NCBI RefSeq assembly: GCF_021513155.1
Contig: NZ_CP090983.1
Span: 1,954,501-2,018,500, forward strand
Origin: Jeotgalibaca sp. MA1X17-3
GTDB taxonomy: Bacteria > Bacillota > Bacilli > Lactobacillales > Aerococcaceae
Direction of reading: 5' to 3'
Length of the DNA: 64,000 bases
In this document: positions 9,794 through 18,673 of the stretch, piece after piece
Layout of the letters: every line of letters begins with the position of its first letter
Numbering within the stretch: the first letter of the stretch is position 1
Notes under the pieces: generated by a model
Databases searched by the model: none
The model's input: only the letters and a program-made list of their open reading frames with translations
Told to the model about the DNA's origin: nothing
Program-made: the position numbers and the translations under genes

Positions 9794-10402
9794 TTAAACA
9801 TTTTTTGATTCTGTATATATACTTTCTTTTGTAAATATCTTTATTACAGTCTTAAAAAGTATTTTAATATCCAACCAAACATTAAAAGTATCTACATACT
9901 TAACATCTAAAGGAATTCTTTCATCCCAGGAGACTGAATTCCTTACTGTAATTTGAGTCAAACCTGTTATACCTGGCTTCATTTCAAACCTTTTTCTTTG
10001 GAAATCCGTATATTCTATATATTTATATGGATGATGTAGTACTGGTGGTCTTGGACCCACCAAACTCATATCGCCGATAACTACATTCCATAACTGAGGT
10101 AATTCATCTAGACTCGTTGCTCTTAGGAATTTACCTACTTTAGTTATACGATTATCTGTTCCTGTCTTTACAAATAAGCCATCACCAATATTCTCAGCAT
10201 CTACTATCATTGTTCTAAACTTGAGAATTTCAAATACTTTTCCATCTTTTCCAAGTCGTTTTTGTTTAAAAATTATAGGTCCATCCGAAGTGTACTTTAT
10301 TAACATAGCAATTATACCGAGTAAAGGTGAGGTTAAAATAATCCCAACTAAACTTCCAAATAAATCTATTATTTTTTTAAAAATCAGATTTAGCTTCAAC
10401 AT
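9794..10402 (-). CDS. Initiating sugar transferase (PglC/WcaJ-type phosphoglycosyl transferase)
   Basis: This is a 202-residue monotopic phosphoglycosyl transferase. One N-terminal membrane segment (LFGSLVGIILTSPLLGIIAMLI) is followed by the conserved GPIIFKQKRLGKDGK, FEILKFRTM and the catalytic LDELPQLWNVVIGDMSLVGPRP. The family transfers a sugar phosphate from a UDP-sugar to undecaprenyl phosphate on the inner face of the membrane and so starts repeat-unit assembly. It follows the aminotransferase gene by 15 bp, as in pglC-pglE type loci, so the first sugar may be a 4-amino or diacetamido sugar. The size matches the short, catalytic-only subgroup. Confidence 0.93.
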   Translation of the reverse strand: MLKLNLIFKKIIDLFGSLVGIILTSPLLGIIAMLIKYTSDGPIIFKQKRLGKDGKVFEILKFRTMIVDAENIGDGLFVKTGTDNRITKVGKFLRATSLDELPQLWNVVIGDMSLVGPRPPVLHHPYKYIEYTDFQRKRFEMKPGITGLTQITVRNSVSWDERIPLDVKYVDTFNVWLDIKILFKTVIKIFTKESIYTESKNV

Positions 10403-10417
10403 AATAAAACATCCTAT

Positions 10418-11545
10418 CTATTTCCATAATGATTTAATTACCATACAAACTCTTCTAAGTTCAACATCTGTCATTTTCGTATCAGAAGGAAGACAAATTC
10501 CATTTTCAAATAATTCTTCGGAAACATTTCCACCTACATAATTATATTCATTGAAAAATGGTTGTAAGTGCATTGGCTTCCATACAGGACGAGACTCTAT
10601 ATTTTCAGCTTCTAACGCCTCCATAACATCTAGCGGACGAACTTTTCCATTTAATGTAATGACACTCAACCAATAGTTTGGTTGATCCCATACATTACTT
10701 GGCATAAATTCAATCCCTTCTAAATCACTTAATTCTTTTTTATAGAAATCATAAATGTATGTTTTTTTAGCTACTCGATCATCAAGTACTTTAAGTTGTC
10801 CTCTACCAATCCCTGCAGCTACATTACTCATACGGTAATTAAATCCAATTTCTTTATGCTCATAGTGTCTTTCTTTTTCTCGTGATTGAGTAGACCAGAA
10901 ACGAGCTTTGGAGATTCCTTCTTCATCATCTGAAACAAGCATTCCTCCACCAGAAGTCGTTATGATTTTATTTCCATTAAAGGAAAAAATTCCATAATCG
11001 CCAAATGTACCTGTATGTTGACCTTTATAAAATGTTCCCAGTGATTCTGCAGCATCTTCAATTACTGGAACGTTATATCGATTACAAATTTCCATAATAG
11101 CATCCATATCAGCTGATAATCCATACAGATGTACAACCAGTACGGCTTTTACATCTGGATATTTCTGGAATGCTTCTTCTAGAGCAATGGGATCCATATT
11201 CCACGTTTTTGAATCACTATCAATAAACACAGGTGTCGCATGTTGATACATAATTGGATTTGCAGTAGCAGAAAAAGTTAATGTCGGACAAAAAACAATA
11301 TCTCCTTCTTCAACTCCAACAGCTTTTAAAGCTAAATGAATCGCTGCAGTACCTGAAGATAGTGCTGTGGCATGTTTAGAACCAACTTTTTGTGCAAGTT
11401 CAACTTCAAAGTTATCTACGTTTTCTCCTAAAGGAGCAATCCAGTTTGTTTTGAAGGCTTCTTCTACATATTCTTTTTCATAACCTTCATCACTCATATG
11501 AGGAGAAGCTAAAAATATTTTATCAACCTTTATTTTTTCTGCCAT
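10418..11545 (-). CDS. DegT/DnrJ/EryC1/StrS family sugar aminotransferase (PglE/EpsN-like)
   Basis: About 375 residues from the ATG at 11545, which follows AAGGAAGGAAG. Features are LSSGTAAIHLALKAVGV (PLP phosphate binding, about residue 65), VIEDAAESLGTFYKGQHTGTFGD and FSFNGNKIITTSGGGML, in which the lysine forms the PLP aldimine. The C-terminal RPVWKPMHLQPFFNEY is typical. Such enzymes aminate UDP-4-keto-6-deoxy sugars to UDP-4-amino sugars. It is the first gene of the visible polysaccharide operon and is followed closely by the initiating transferase and the GNAT. The UDP-sugar dehydratase partner is not in the window. Confidence 0.92.
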   Translation of the reverse strand: MAEKIKVDKIFLASPHMSDEGYEKEYVEEAFKTNWIAPLGENVDNFEVELAQKVGSKHATALSSGTAAIHLALKAVGVEEGDIVFCPTLTFSATANPIMYQHATPVFIDSDSKTWNMDPIALEEAFQKYPDVKAVLVVHLYGLSADMDAIMEICNRYNVPVIEDAAESLGTFYKGQHTGTFGDYGIFSFNGNKIITTSGGGMLVSDDEEGISKARFWSTQSREKERHYEHKEIGFNYRMSNVAAGIGRGQLKVLDDRVAKKTYIYDFYKKELSDLEGIEFMPSNVWDQPNYWLSVITLNGKVRPLDVMEALEAENIESRPVWKPMHLQPFFNEYNYVGGNVSEELFENGICLPSDTKMTDVELRRVCMVIKSLWK

Positions 11546-11876
11546 ATTCAAAACTTCCTTCCTTTTATAAGAATCATTCCTTTTTAATTTAAAATGATAC
11601 TTTCTTTACTATAATTTTATCTATATTGGAATATATCTATACCTATAGTATCTTAACATTACATCATAAAAATATGTATAGAAAATCATAATAAAACACA
11701 TTTTTTAGAATCTTCTTCACCTTTTTGTGAAATCTATCTAATGAAAACGATATTTTTATTAACGGCACAATAGTTCCTTCACAATTTAGACACAAATACT
11801 ACTTTTTCAAATTTTTGATTTTATAACCTTTAACAATAATTCCTTATTGGTAGGAAAAGCAGTTCATACTCTACAT

Positions 11877-11924
11877 AAAAACGCTCTTTAGCCTATTGAA
11901 TGCTAGAGAGTGTTGTTTTTCTCA
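11877..11924. terminator. Bidirectional rho-independent terminator
   Basis: AACGCTCTTTAGC and GCTAGAGAGTGTT form a 13-bp stem with a few G-T pairs, flanked by an A-run on the left and TGTTTTT on the right. It could insulate the polysaccharide operon from the decayed region. Confidence 0.6.
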
Positions 11925-12080
11925 TTAACTCTGTGATGGTTTGAACAACTCCACATTTTTCAAAGAACTTCCTGATTTCTCTTTAAACAAACATCAGAAA
12001 ATACGATATAGCATTTTTTTTAAGTTCAATAAAAGGTAACATATTTTTAATATACAACTTTCATGGACTTTTATAACAGT

Positions 12081-12122
12081 TTCCCTGATAGAATTAAAGT
12101 TTTTTCTAATTCTATCAGGGAA
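12081..12122. repeat. Perfect 16-bp inverted repeat
   Basis: TTCCCTGATAGAATTA (12081-12096) is exactly complementary to 12107-12122 across a 10-nt loop. There is no clear U-tract, so it may be a worn terminator or the end of a lost small element. Confidence 0.5.
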
Positions 12123-12755
12123 TTAGCTGATTTTTAATACAGTCAAATTTTTGTACATGTAACTCTTTTTTCTACTTCTTGTTTATTTAATCGCTAATGA
12201 ATATCATGAGCATATATTGTAAGTTATCAATCACTTGTGTGATTAGATAAAAAAGTCTACTAGCGTTTAAGATGAGCCACTTAACTTTGAATAGCACCAG
12301 TCATGAGCCAACGTCCTTCTTGCTAGAAAACACTTTTATTATAAAAATATACCTTTATTTTCTGTGCAAAAATAAGAGTGGTAAACCCTCCTTGCTTTGT
12401 TTCCAATACGTTTAGGCAATCCAAAGCTGATGAATCTAAAAATAAAATTCAAGAGAAAGATTTAGCGAGTTGTCATAACATTAGCCCAACGACCACATCA
12501 CGAGTAATTCAAGTCATTTCCTCTCACTTTCAGTTCTTTAAGTTGTTATGAATACTCTTTACTTCACTCCTATCCACGAATGTTTTCTACAGGCTAAAAT
12601 CATTAGTAATCTGCTTCATGTCTTCCAGCTAATCAGTCACTCTTTGAATCAAACAAGAATGGCATATATAAACCCATTTCGAACATCATCCCTGGAATAC
12701 TACAAACTCCAGCGATACTGGAATCTTGGATTGAAGAGGGCATCTAGCTAAAGAT

Positions 12756-12791
12756 AAAAAAATACTCTCCAATGGGTCATTGGAAAGCATT
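12756..12791 (-). terminator. Intrinsic terminator after the BtpA-like gene
   Basis: On the minus strand a stem around CCAATGACCCATTGG with flanking GCATT/AGTAT runs into seven T (A7 at 12756-12762). It resembles the terminator at 23511-23548 in sequence, including the ATxCTCTCCAA arm. Confidence 0.6.
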
Positions 12792-12885
12792 CATCATGTA
12801 ACTATCATTTTTCATCAGATTTTGAAGGAATCAACATAATCTAACGGAAAATATTTTCTTCTTTAAATAGTTGGTTATTACATTT

Positions 12886-13443
12886 CTATTTCAATTGTTC
12901 TAACAACTTTACTGTCTTTTCTACAGAAACCGCATAATCAATTTTTCCATCTTCTTTAATAGAAGATCCAACAATCGCACCGTCTGCATATTTCATTAAT
13001 TCTTTAATATTTTGATTGTTTACTCCACTACCGATAAGAAGTGGGGTATCTTTTACTAGTTTTTTTAATTCTTTTACTTCTGATGCGGAAGGAGGCTTAC
13101 CTGTCTCTAAACCAGTCACAATAATTGCATTCGCACCTGCTTTTAATGCTTCATCAATAGATACTTCAATATCTTGTGGAATGACTGTGCGGGACTCTTT
13201 GACGTTCACATCTGCAAAAATTTTAACGGATAAATTCATCTCTTTTTTCTTTCTTGTTAATCTAGCTGCCATCGGATGTAAGAACCCCAACGTCATGGCA
13301 CGTATTTCTACAAATAATTCTGCTCGAATGAAGTCGGCACCACATATTGTTACGACAACCATTTCTTCAATCGAACACATATTATTGGGTGATGCTGGTA
13401 AAGCTTTCAAGTGAACCATTCCAATTATTACTTTTTCATTCAC
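12886..13443 (-). pseudogene. BtpA family TIM-barrel protein with internal deletion
   Basis: The start IIGMVHLKALPASPNN and the C-terminal blocks VKIFADVNVKES, ANAIIVTGLETGKPPS, LLIGSGVNNQNI and ADGAIVGSSIK are those of the BtpA/SgcQ family. At 185 residues it is about 75 residues shorter than usual: IEEMVV leads directly to CGADFIRAEL, so the first barrel strands are missing without loss of frame. A (beta/alpha)8 barrel cannot form normally, so it is probably non-functional. The start is a GTG with a poor ribosome site. It lies downstream of another broken TIM-barrel gene and ends before a terminator. Confidence 0.7.
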
Positions 13444-13460
13444 TGACTCGCTGCCTGCCT

Positions 13461-13912
13461 TTATTTAACCGCCTTATTGCCATCCGCTATTTCTCTTAAT
13501 TGACGAATAAAATGAGCTTGTTCTTCTTTAATTTCTTCTTTTTTAATGACGATACTTCCTAAGAAGGAACCATCCGCACACTTTCATAGACTTCTTGAAG
13601 ACGTTCGGGTGAATGCACTCCAATACTACAGTAGATATGTTTATTCTCTCCAATGGTTTCTCTGACTACTTCTACATAATCTTCTAGAGTAGGATATACC
13701 TTACTGTTGTCTTTTTCGTCTCCAAATGTTTTCATGTATACAAAGCCATTTTCTTCAGAGGCAATCTCTAAATTTTCTTTTAATACTTCTCGTGTCATAA
13801 AACTACTACAATATAAGTTCCTTTTTTTAAGTTCTTCTCGGACTTCAGGATATTCTTTTCCGGCAAGAAGAACTTCATTTTCTTCTTTTATTTCAATATA
13901 TTGTCCAAGCAA
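13461..13912 (-). pseudogene. TrpA-like TIM-barrel protein remnant
   Basis: Only the C-terminal half of a barrel is present. The frame enters at a TTG near 13912 after an upstream stop and carries LEIASEENGFVYMKTFG and IYCSIGVHSPERLQEVY, which match the phosphate-binding end of tryptophan-synthase-alpha-like barrels. The frame breaks near 13575-13582. One added base restores ADGSFLGSIVIKKEEIKEEQ and a natural end at 13461. The missing N-terminal half shows real decay in addition to the one-base break. The function of the intact ancestor is not clear; a BtpA neighbour suggests sugar-phosphate or nucleoside-related metabolism. Confidence 0.55.
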
Positions 13913-14113
13913 GTGTAGCCTATCCAGAGATGATTGTTATCTGTATAAATGGTAGAGAGATTATAAAGTCTTTTGAAATGTATGATTTAAAAGAAGTGAC
14001 TAGAGGATAAGAAATTGGTTTTCTTACACTTCAATCATAGTTTTTTTATTTTTTCAATTTGCAATCTGATTTCTGTAGATTTTCTTTGCAGGATGATTCT
14101 TTTTTCTTTTAGA

Positions 14114-14175
14114 CAAAAAAATCCGCTTATCCCATTCAGAGTTTTGATTTTTTCTCTGTCTACAATAAGCGGAGT
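14114..14175 (-). terminator. Intrinsic terminator with inner stem, after the ChW/sunset protein gene
   Basis: On the minus strand CTCCGCTTAT pairs with ATAAGCGGAT, enclosing a second small stem (CAGAG/CTCTG), and is followed by seven T. It starts about 40 bp after the stop at 14216. Confidence 0.75.
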
Positions 14176-14215
14176 ATGTTATTTTCTACTTCATCTAATT
14201 AATACTATTTCTTTT

Positions 14216-15397
14216 CTAATTAATTCGTGCAGGTCTGTACTTAGCTTTCATTGCTTCTAGTTCTGTTTTAAACCAGGCTCTTGGATTTGTTGTTTGATTA
14301 TAGTGCTGAGAACCTGGTATGTGGTAGATTCCACTATTAGATCCTTTTATCGTCCCATTACCCTTTTTATCTACATATAATCTATTTCCATCTCTATAGG
14401 CATTAAGAGTAGTACCAGGAGGGTTATTACCTTTTGGCACTAATTTAATCTCGATTCCTTCTAAACGAAAACCAAAAGCAGAAGTGCCTGCTGGCTCTCC
14501 ATTCTTCGCCCAACCCATCCAACCAAACGTTTGTGCATGCACACGATAATGGATATCGTAGAATTCAGCTAGTCGATCTGTTAGTTTTATCTCAATTGCT
14601 TCTAAGCGTTTTGCTTGTCCTTGAGTACCACTTACTTGATTATTGGAAACCCATCCTTGCCATCCATAGCTTTGTACATGAGTCCGATAGGTTACTCCGC
14701 CTATCATTTCTGGGTTAGAAATATTTATTTTAATTCCTTCCAATCGTTTTGCTTGCCCTTCTGTTCCAGACATTGCACCATTACTGACTGGCTTTTGCCA
14801 TCCATAGCTTTGTATATGTGTTGTATAATTTACTTTCATTGGTACTTGAGGTTTTACATATTCCATGTAGGGACGATCGGTTGATCCTGGAGCTGGATAT
14901 CCTTTTGGAACAATTTCAATTCTAATTGCTTCTAGTCGATAGGCATATCCGGCACTTCCAGCTGGTTCTCCATTCATTGCCCAATCAAGCCACCCAAATT
15001 TTTCAGCATGGACTTGATAATAAATATCATGAGTGTAGGCCAAATCACCGGTTAGTTCTATTTTGATTGCTTCCAATCTTTTTGCTTGTCCTTCAGTACC
15101 ACTCATTTGTCCATCAGATTTAAAATCTTGCCAACCAATCGATTGAATATGTGTTTGATAGGCGATTCCTCCATTAGAAGTGTTCGGTATATTTATTTCA
15201 ATTGCTTCTAGACGTAAAGCTTGATTACTTGTCCCACTTGTCTCACTATTTGTAACAAAGTTTTGCCAACCTTGTTTCTCCACGTGTGTCCGATATTGCA
15301 CAGTTACATTCTCATTTGCCAGAGCGACGGAACTATTTAAAAAGAAGAAACTAAAAATAATTCCTAATAAAGAAATATTTTTAATTATTTTTTTCAT
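14216..15397 (-). CDS. Secreted protein with six ChW repeats and C-terminal sunset-type domain
   Basis: The start at 15397 is chosen because AAGGAGGG lies upstream and a classical signal peptide follows (KKIIKNISLLGIIFSFFFLNSSVALA). The mature protein has six ChW repeats of about 40-45 residues, each with GW, SGT/AGT and RLExI. They are arranged as two A-B-C triads, the C units reading DIYYxVHAxxFGW. After a PPGTT linker, the last 50 residues (GTIKGSNSGIYHIPGS, ARAWFKTELEAM style, KYRPA) resemble the sunset domain found at the ends of nucleases and surface proteins. No LPXTG motif is present, so attachment to the wall may use the repeats. The function is unknown; surface binding is inferred. 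Confidence 0.85.
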   Translation of the reverse strand: MKKIIKNISLLGIIFSFFFLNSSVALANENVTVQYRTHVEKQGWQNFVTNSETSGTSNQALRLEAIEINIPNTSNGGIAYQTHIQSIGWQDFKSDGQMSGTEGQAKRLEAIKIELTGDLAYTHDIYYQVHAEKFGWLDWAMNGEPAGSAGYAYRLEAIRIEIVPKGYPAPGSTDRPYMEYVKPQVPMKVNYTTHIQSYGWQKPVSNGAMSGTEGQAKRLEGIKINISNPEMIGGVTYRTHVQSYGWQGWVSNNQVSGTQGQAKRLEAIEIKLTDRLAEFYDIHYRVHAQTFGWMGWAKNGEPAGTSAFGFRLEGIEIKLVPKGNNPPGTTLNAYRDGNRLYVDKKGNGTIKGSNSGIYHIPGSQHYNQTTNPRAWFKTELEAMKAKYRPARIN

Positions 15398-15667
15398 TTT
15401 GATAAATTCCCTCCTTAAGATGATTCTATAATAGCATATACCTTTAAACATTGAATGTATTTTCACAATGTTAGACAGTAGGGTTTCATTTGACTATTCT
15501 TTCTTAGTATAATCAAAAATTTTTACATATAACTCATTTTTTGATTTATTTATGAATATATATTGTAAGCTATCAGTCAATCGTGTCATAATCACGTCTT
15601 AATCATATCTAGTCTTTTTTGAAAAAGATTTCATTTATTTAGATAATTAATTGGAAATTTTGAATAA

Positions 15668-15700
15668 ATAAAGGCAAACTCAAAATGAGTTTGCCTTTAT
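15668..15700 (-). terminator. Intrinsic terminator after the LRR-ChW protein gene
   Basis: ATAAAGGCAAACTCA is exactly complementary to TGAGTTTGCCTTTAT with a three-base loop, directly after the stop codon at 15701 on the minus strand, and is followed by a T-rich stretch. Confidence 0.8.
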
Positions 15701-18343
15701 TTATTTTTCTTTTACATAAGCATTTTTTGTATCACCCGGAGCAGAAGCTCCTTTTTCAACAATTTTGATTTCTATTCCTTCTAGTCTGTATGCTAATCCA
15801 GAAGTACCAGCATGCTCTCCGTTTTTAGCCCATCCAAGCCATCCATATTTTTGTGAGTGCACTCGGTAGTAGATATCATATTTTTTTGCTAGTTCTCCAG
15901 TTAGTTTAATATCAATCGCTTCTAAACGTTTTGCTTCTCCACTAGTTCCACTCACTTGATTATTCGATTTCCAATCTTGCCATCCATAAGATTGAACATG
16001 GGTACGATAAGTTATATCACCAGAAACTTCTGGTTTTGTGATATTAATTTTAATTCCTTCTAAACGTTTCGCTTTACCTTCCGTACCTGACATCTTCCCG
16101 TCACTTACTATTTTTTGCCATCCATAAGATTGAACGTGTGTTGAATAGTTAACTTTCATTGGTTCTATGTATTCTTTAAAAGAGTTATTTGTAGAACCAG
16201 GTGCTGGATCTCCTTTTGGAAGAACCATAATTTGAATTCCTTCTAAACGGTAGCCAAATCCCGCAGTTCCTGCGGATTCACCATTTTTAGCCCAGTCTAA
16301 CCAACCAAACTTCTGGGCATGAACTCTATAATAAATGTCATAGTTCTTCTCTAATACTCCAGTTAATTTTAGTTTAATAGCTTCAAGTCGTTTCGCTTGT
16401 CCTTCCGTTCCACTAGTTTCTCCATTACTTACCCAATCTTGCCATCCATAAGTTTGTACATGAGTTTGATAGGTAACTCCACTTTCAGATCCATTGACAT
16501 AAGGAAGAGATATTTGAATTCCTTCAAGTCTTAATGCTTGCCCTTCCGTTCCACTTACTTGTCCGTCCATAGAAAAATAAGATTCCCATCCTCTTTTTTG
16601 TATATGCGTTCTATATCCCACGTTTATATCAGTGATATAAACATTGACTTCAATACTTTCACTTAAATTACTATCTTTGACGGCAGCTGTAATTACCGTG
16701 TCTCCTCTTTTTAATGCTTTTATATTTCCTTTTGAATCTACTGTAGCAATTTTAGGATTTGATGAAGTCCATATTATTTCTTTTTCAGTCGCATTTTCTG
16801 GGTAAACAGTTGCGGTAACTTTTTCTTCAGTTCCTTTGTTTAATGTCAAATAACCAGAATGAGATAGATATAGTTGCTCCGCTTTAATAGGTAACACTTT
16901 GACAACAATCTCTTTACTTATATCAGTCTCCTTTACAGTAGCTATAATCTTAGCAGTTCCTTCATTTACCGCAGTAATTTTACCATTGATATCTACAGTA
17001 GCTACTTTAGAATCTGAAGATTTCCAAAGAATTTCTTTATCAGTACTAGTGGCAGGTAATATTGTTGCTTTAATAATTTTTTCTTCTTTTATCTTTAAAT
17101 CTACTAAGTCAGAAGTAGACAACGATATAGATTCAGCTTTAACAGGAAGAACTGTTACTATTACGTCAAAAGGAATATAGTCTTCTTCTGGAACTGTTGA
17201 AAATGAATAGTAATTTTTTGCAATCTCATATTTCAAAGTGTAATTGCCAGGCGTTTTTATATCCAATCCTGATTTATCTACTCTATAAACATAAGGTGAT
17301 TTTATATTTTGAAAAGGTACTTTATAGTCAAATGTCTGATTACCTAATATAGTATGTTCTTTTATTAGTTCTACTGGAAGAATTTGATTCTTAATATTTA
17401 TTTTAAAATCTATACTATAATTTATTTTCCCAAGTGATCTTTTGATTTGTGGAGCAATAGTATTTTGATAAGAGTCTAGTTTAGTAATAGTAAACTTGCC
17501 ATCCTCAAAATATCCATTCGCAGTATTAGTTTCTAAACCACCATATGATATTTTACTACCGTCATGTAGTAAGATACCACTTAATTCAAAAGAAAAAGGA
17601 ACTTCTTTAAGGGGATGTGGAACGTTTATTGCAACCTTTTGATCATCTAACTTGAAGTAAGAAATTTCATTATTTTTTGCGGAATCATAAATTTGAGATA
17701 GTGGAGAAAAGTCACTAATATTGTTGCTATTTAGGACAATAGTTTTATTGGTAGTATCATTCATCTCAAAAAAAGTTATCAAAGGACTGATATCAGTAAT
17801 GTTACTATAACTTATCCAAAGTCTTTTTAATTTTTGAAGGTTAGTTATATGCGATATATCTGAAATAGTTGACCGACTAACTTCAAAAGCAGTTAAATTT
17901 TTTAAAAATTGTATTCCTTCAATTGATGAAAGATTTGAATAATTGTTATTAAATTTTTCATCGATTATATTTATTTGTAATAAATCCTCTTTCGTCACAT
18001 AAGCATCTGAATTATTTATCGGTATGCCTAGTTGTTGCAACTGTTCAGTTATTAGTCGTGCAAAAGAAGGATCAGGAAAAAGTTCTGATAATTTAAATTG
18101 TTCCACTAATTTTTCTTTAAAAGTTGTATCGGTGGGTTCTTCAGAAGTATTTTCGTTAAGTAGTTGAGTGGATTCTTCAATGGACTCTTCAGTAAGTATC
18201 TCAGTCGATGATTCAACAGATTTTTCAGTTAGTTCTTCAATCGGTGTTTCAGTTATTTCTTCTGCAAATACATGATTATCATTTAAAAATAAAAAACAGC
18301 TACATACTCCCAATATAGTTAGTTTTTTCACAATGTTATTCAT
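15701..18343 (-). CDS. Large secreted LRR / Big2 / ChW-repeat surface protein
   Basis: This 880-residue protein has a signal peptide ending near VFAEE, then an acidic Thr/Ser/Glu linker (residues 28-80). A short leucine-rich stretch of internalin type follows (LKNLTAFEVSRSTISDISHI, LKRLWISYSNITDISPL), then a beta-rich domain. Two Big2 immunoglobulin-like domains (SSDSKVATVDINGKITAVNEGTA and SSNPKIATVDSKGNIKALKRGD) and six ChW repeats in two triads complete it. It lacks a sortase signal. Internalin-like LRRs usually bind protein ligands and the ChW units are thought to bind surfaces, so an adhesin is a reasonable inference. It has its own terminator and sits next to the second ChW protein. Confidence 0.85.
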   Translation of the reverse strand: MNNIVKKLTILGVCSCFLFLNDNHVFAEEITETPIEELTEKSVESSTEILTEESIEESTQLLNENTSEEPTDTTFKEKLVEQFKLSELFPDPSFARLITEQLQQLGIPINNSDAYVTKEDLLQINIIDEKFNNNYSNLSSIEGIQFLKNLTAFEVSRSTISDISHITNLQKLKRLWISYSNITDISPLITFFEMNDTTNKTIVLNSNNISDFSPLSQIYDSAKNNEISYFKLDDQKVAINVPHPLKEVPFSFELSGILLHDGSKISYGGLETNTANGYFEDGKFTITKLDSYQNTIAPQIKRSLGKINYSIDFKINIKNQILPVELIKEHTILGNQTFDYKVPFQNIKSPYVYRVDKSGLDIKTPGNYTLKYEIAKNYYSFSTVPEEDYIPFDVIVTVLPVKAESISLSTSDLVDLKIKEEKIIKATILPATSTDKEILWKSSDSKVATVDINGKITAVNEGTAKIIATVKETDISKEIVVKVLPIKAEQLYLSHSGYLTLNKGTEEKVTATVYPENATEKEIIWTSSNPKIATVDSKGNIKALKRGDTVITAAVKDSNLSESIEVNVYITDINVGYRTHIQKRGWESYFSMDGQVSGTEGQALRLEGIQISLPYVNGSESGVTYQTHVQTYGWQDWVSNGETSGTEGQAKRLEAIKLKLTGVLEKNYDIYYRVHAQKFGWLDWAKNGESAGTAGFGYRLEGIQIMVLPKGDPAPGSTNNSFKEYIEPMKVNYSTHVQSYGWQKIVSDGKMSGTEGKAKRLEGIKINITKPEVSGDITYRTHVQSYGWQDWKSNNQVSGTSGEAKRLEAIDIKLTGELAKKYDIYYRVHSQKYGWLGWAKNGEHAGTSGLAYRLEGIEIKIVEKGASAPGDTKNAYVKEK

Positions 18344-18608
18344 TTGCTAGCCTTCTCTCTTAATATTATAAATAGATATTACCATGAATAATCTAATATT
18401 GTTACATTTATTACATTAAAATACACTTTTCAAGTTTAAGTGTTATTAATAAATAGAACTTAATTATTTATAAGGTTCTAGTCGGTTTCCTTATTACAGA
18501 TAACTTACTACATTTTTGTTATATGAATCAGAATAATTTTCATAATTATATTTTCTGTTATTTTTATGTCAATTATATATTTTGATTACAATTTTCAATT
18601 ATATTATA
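18344..18608. other. Gene-free AT-rich promoter region
   Basis: The interval between the LRR-ChW gene start and the terminator of the AraC gene is very AT-rich and should contain the promoter of the minus-strand surface protein gene. No further element is visible. Confidence 0.4.
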
Positions 18609-18673
18609 TAACTAAGATAGGAGAAGTAGGCATTGGACTTCTGCTCACTCCTCCTATCTTAGTTACTATTTTT
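18609..18673. terminator. Intrinsic terminator after the AraC-type gene
   Basis: TAACTAAGATAGGAG (18609-18623) pairs exactly with 18651-18665, with an inner AGAAGT/ACTTCT stem. A run of T lies on the plus strand and A/T-rich sequence on the minus side. Confidence 0.75.

Larger units (their letters stand above)
11546..12885. other. 1.3-kb gene-free, decayed stretch
   Basis: No convincing gene is visible. The part next to 11545 is an AT-rich leader that should hold the polysaccharide operon promoter. Further on are a terminator near 11.9 kb, a perfect inverted repeat at 12.1 kb, a segment near 12145-12230 that resembles both the region at 15.5 kb and coding sequence of the AraC gene at 19.0 kb, and a terminator for the BtpA-like gene at 12.75 kb. 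It reads as worn remnants of lost genes. Confidence 0.5.

Noticed and set aside
12440..12530. Minus-strand CYDNSLNLSLEF resembling the IS3 transposase GNCYDNA motif
   Set aside because: Only a few residues match and the flanks do not continue the family; too weak to call an IS3 remnant.
12548..12751. 67-codon plus-strand frame in the gene-free region
   Set aside because: No ribosome site, no recognisable motif, and it sits in decayed sequence with terminators on both sides.
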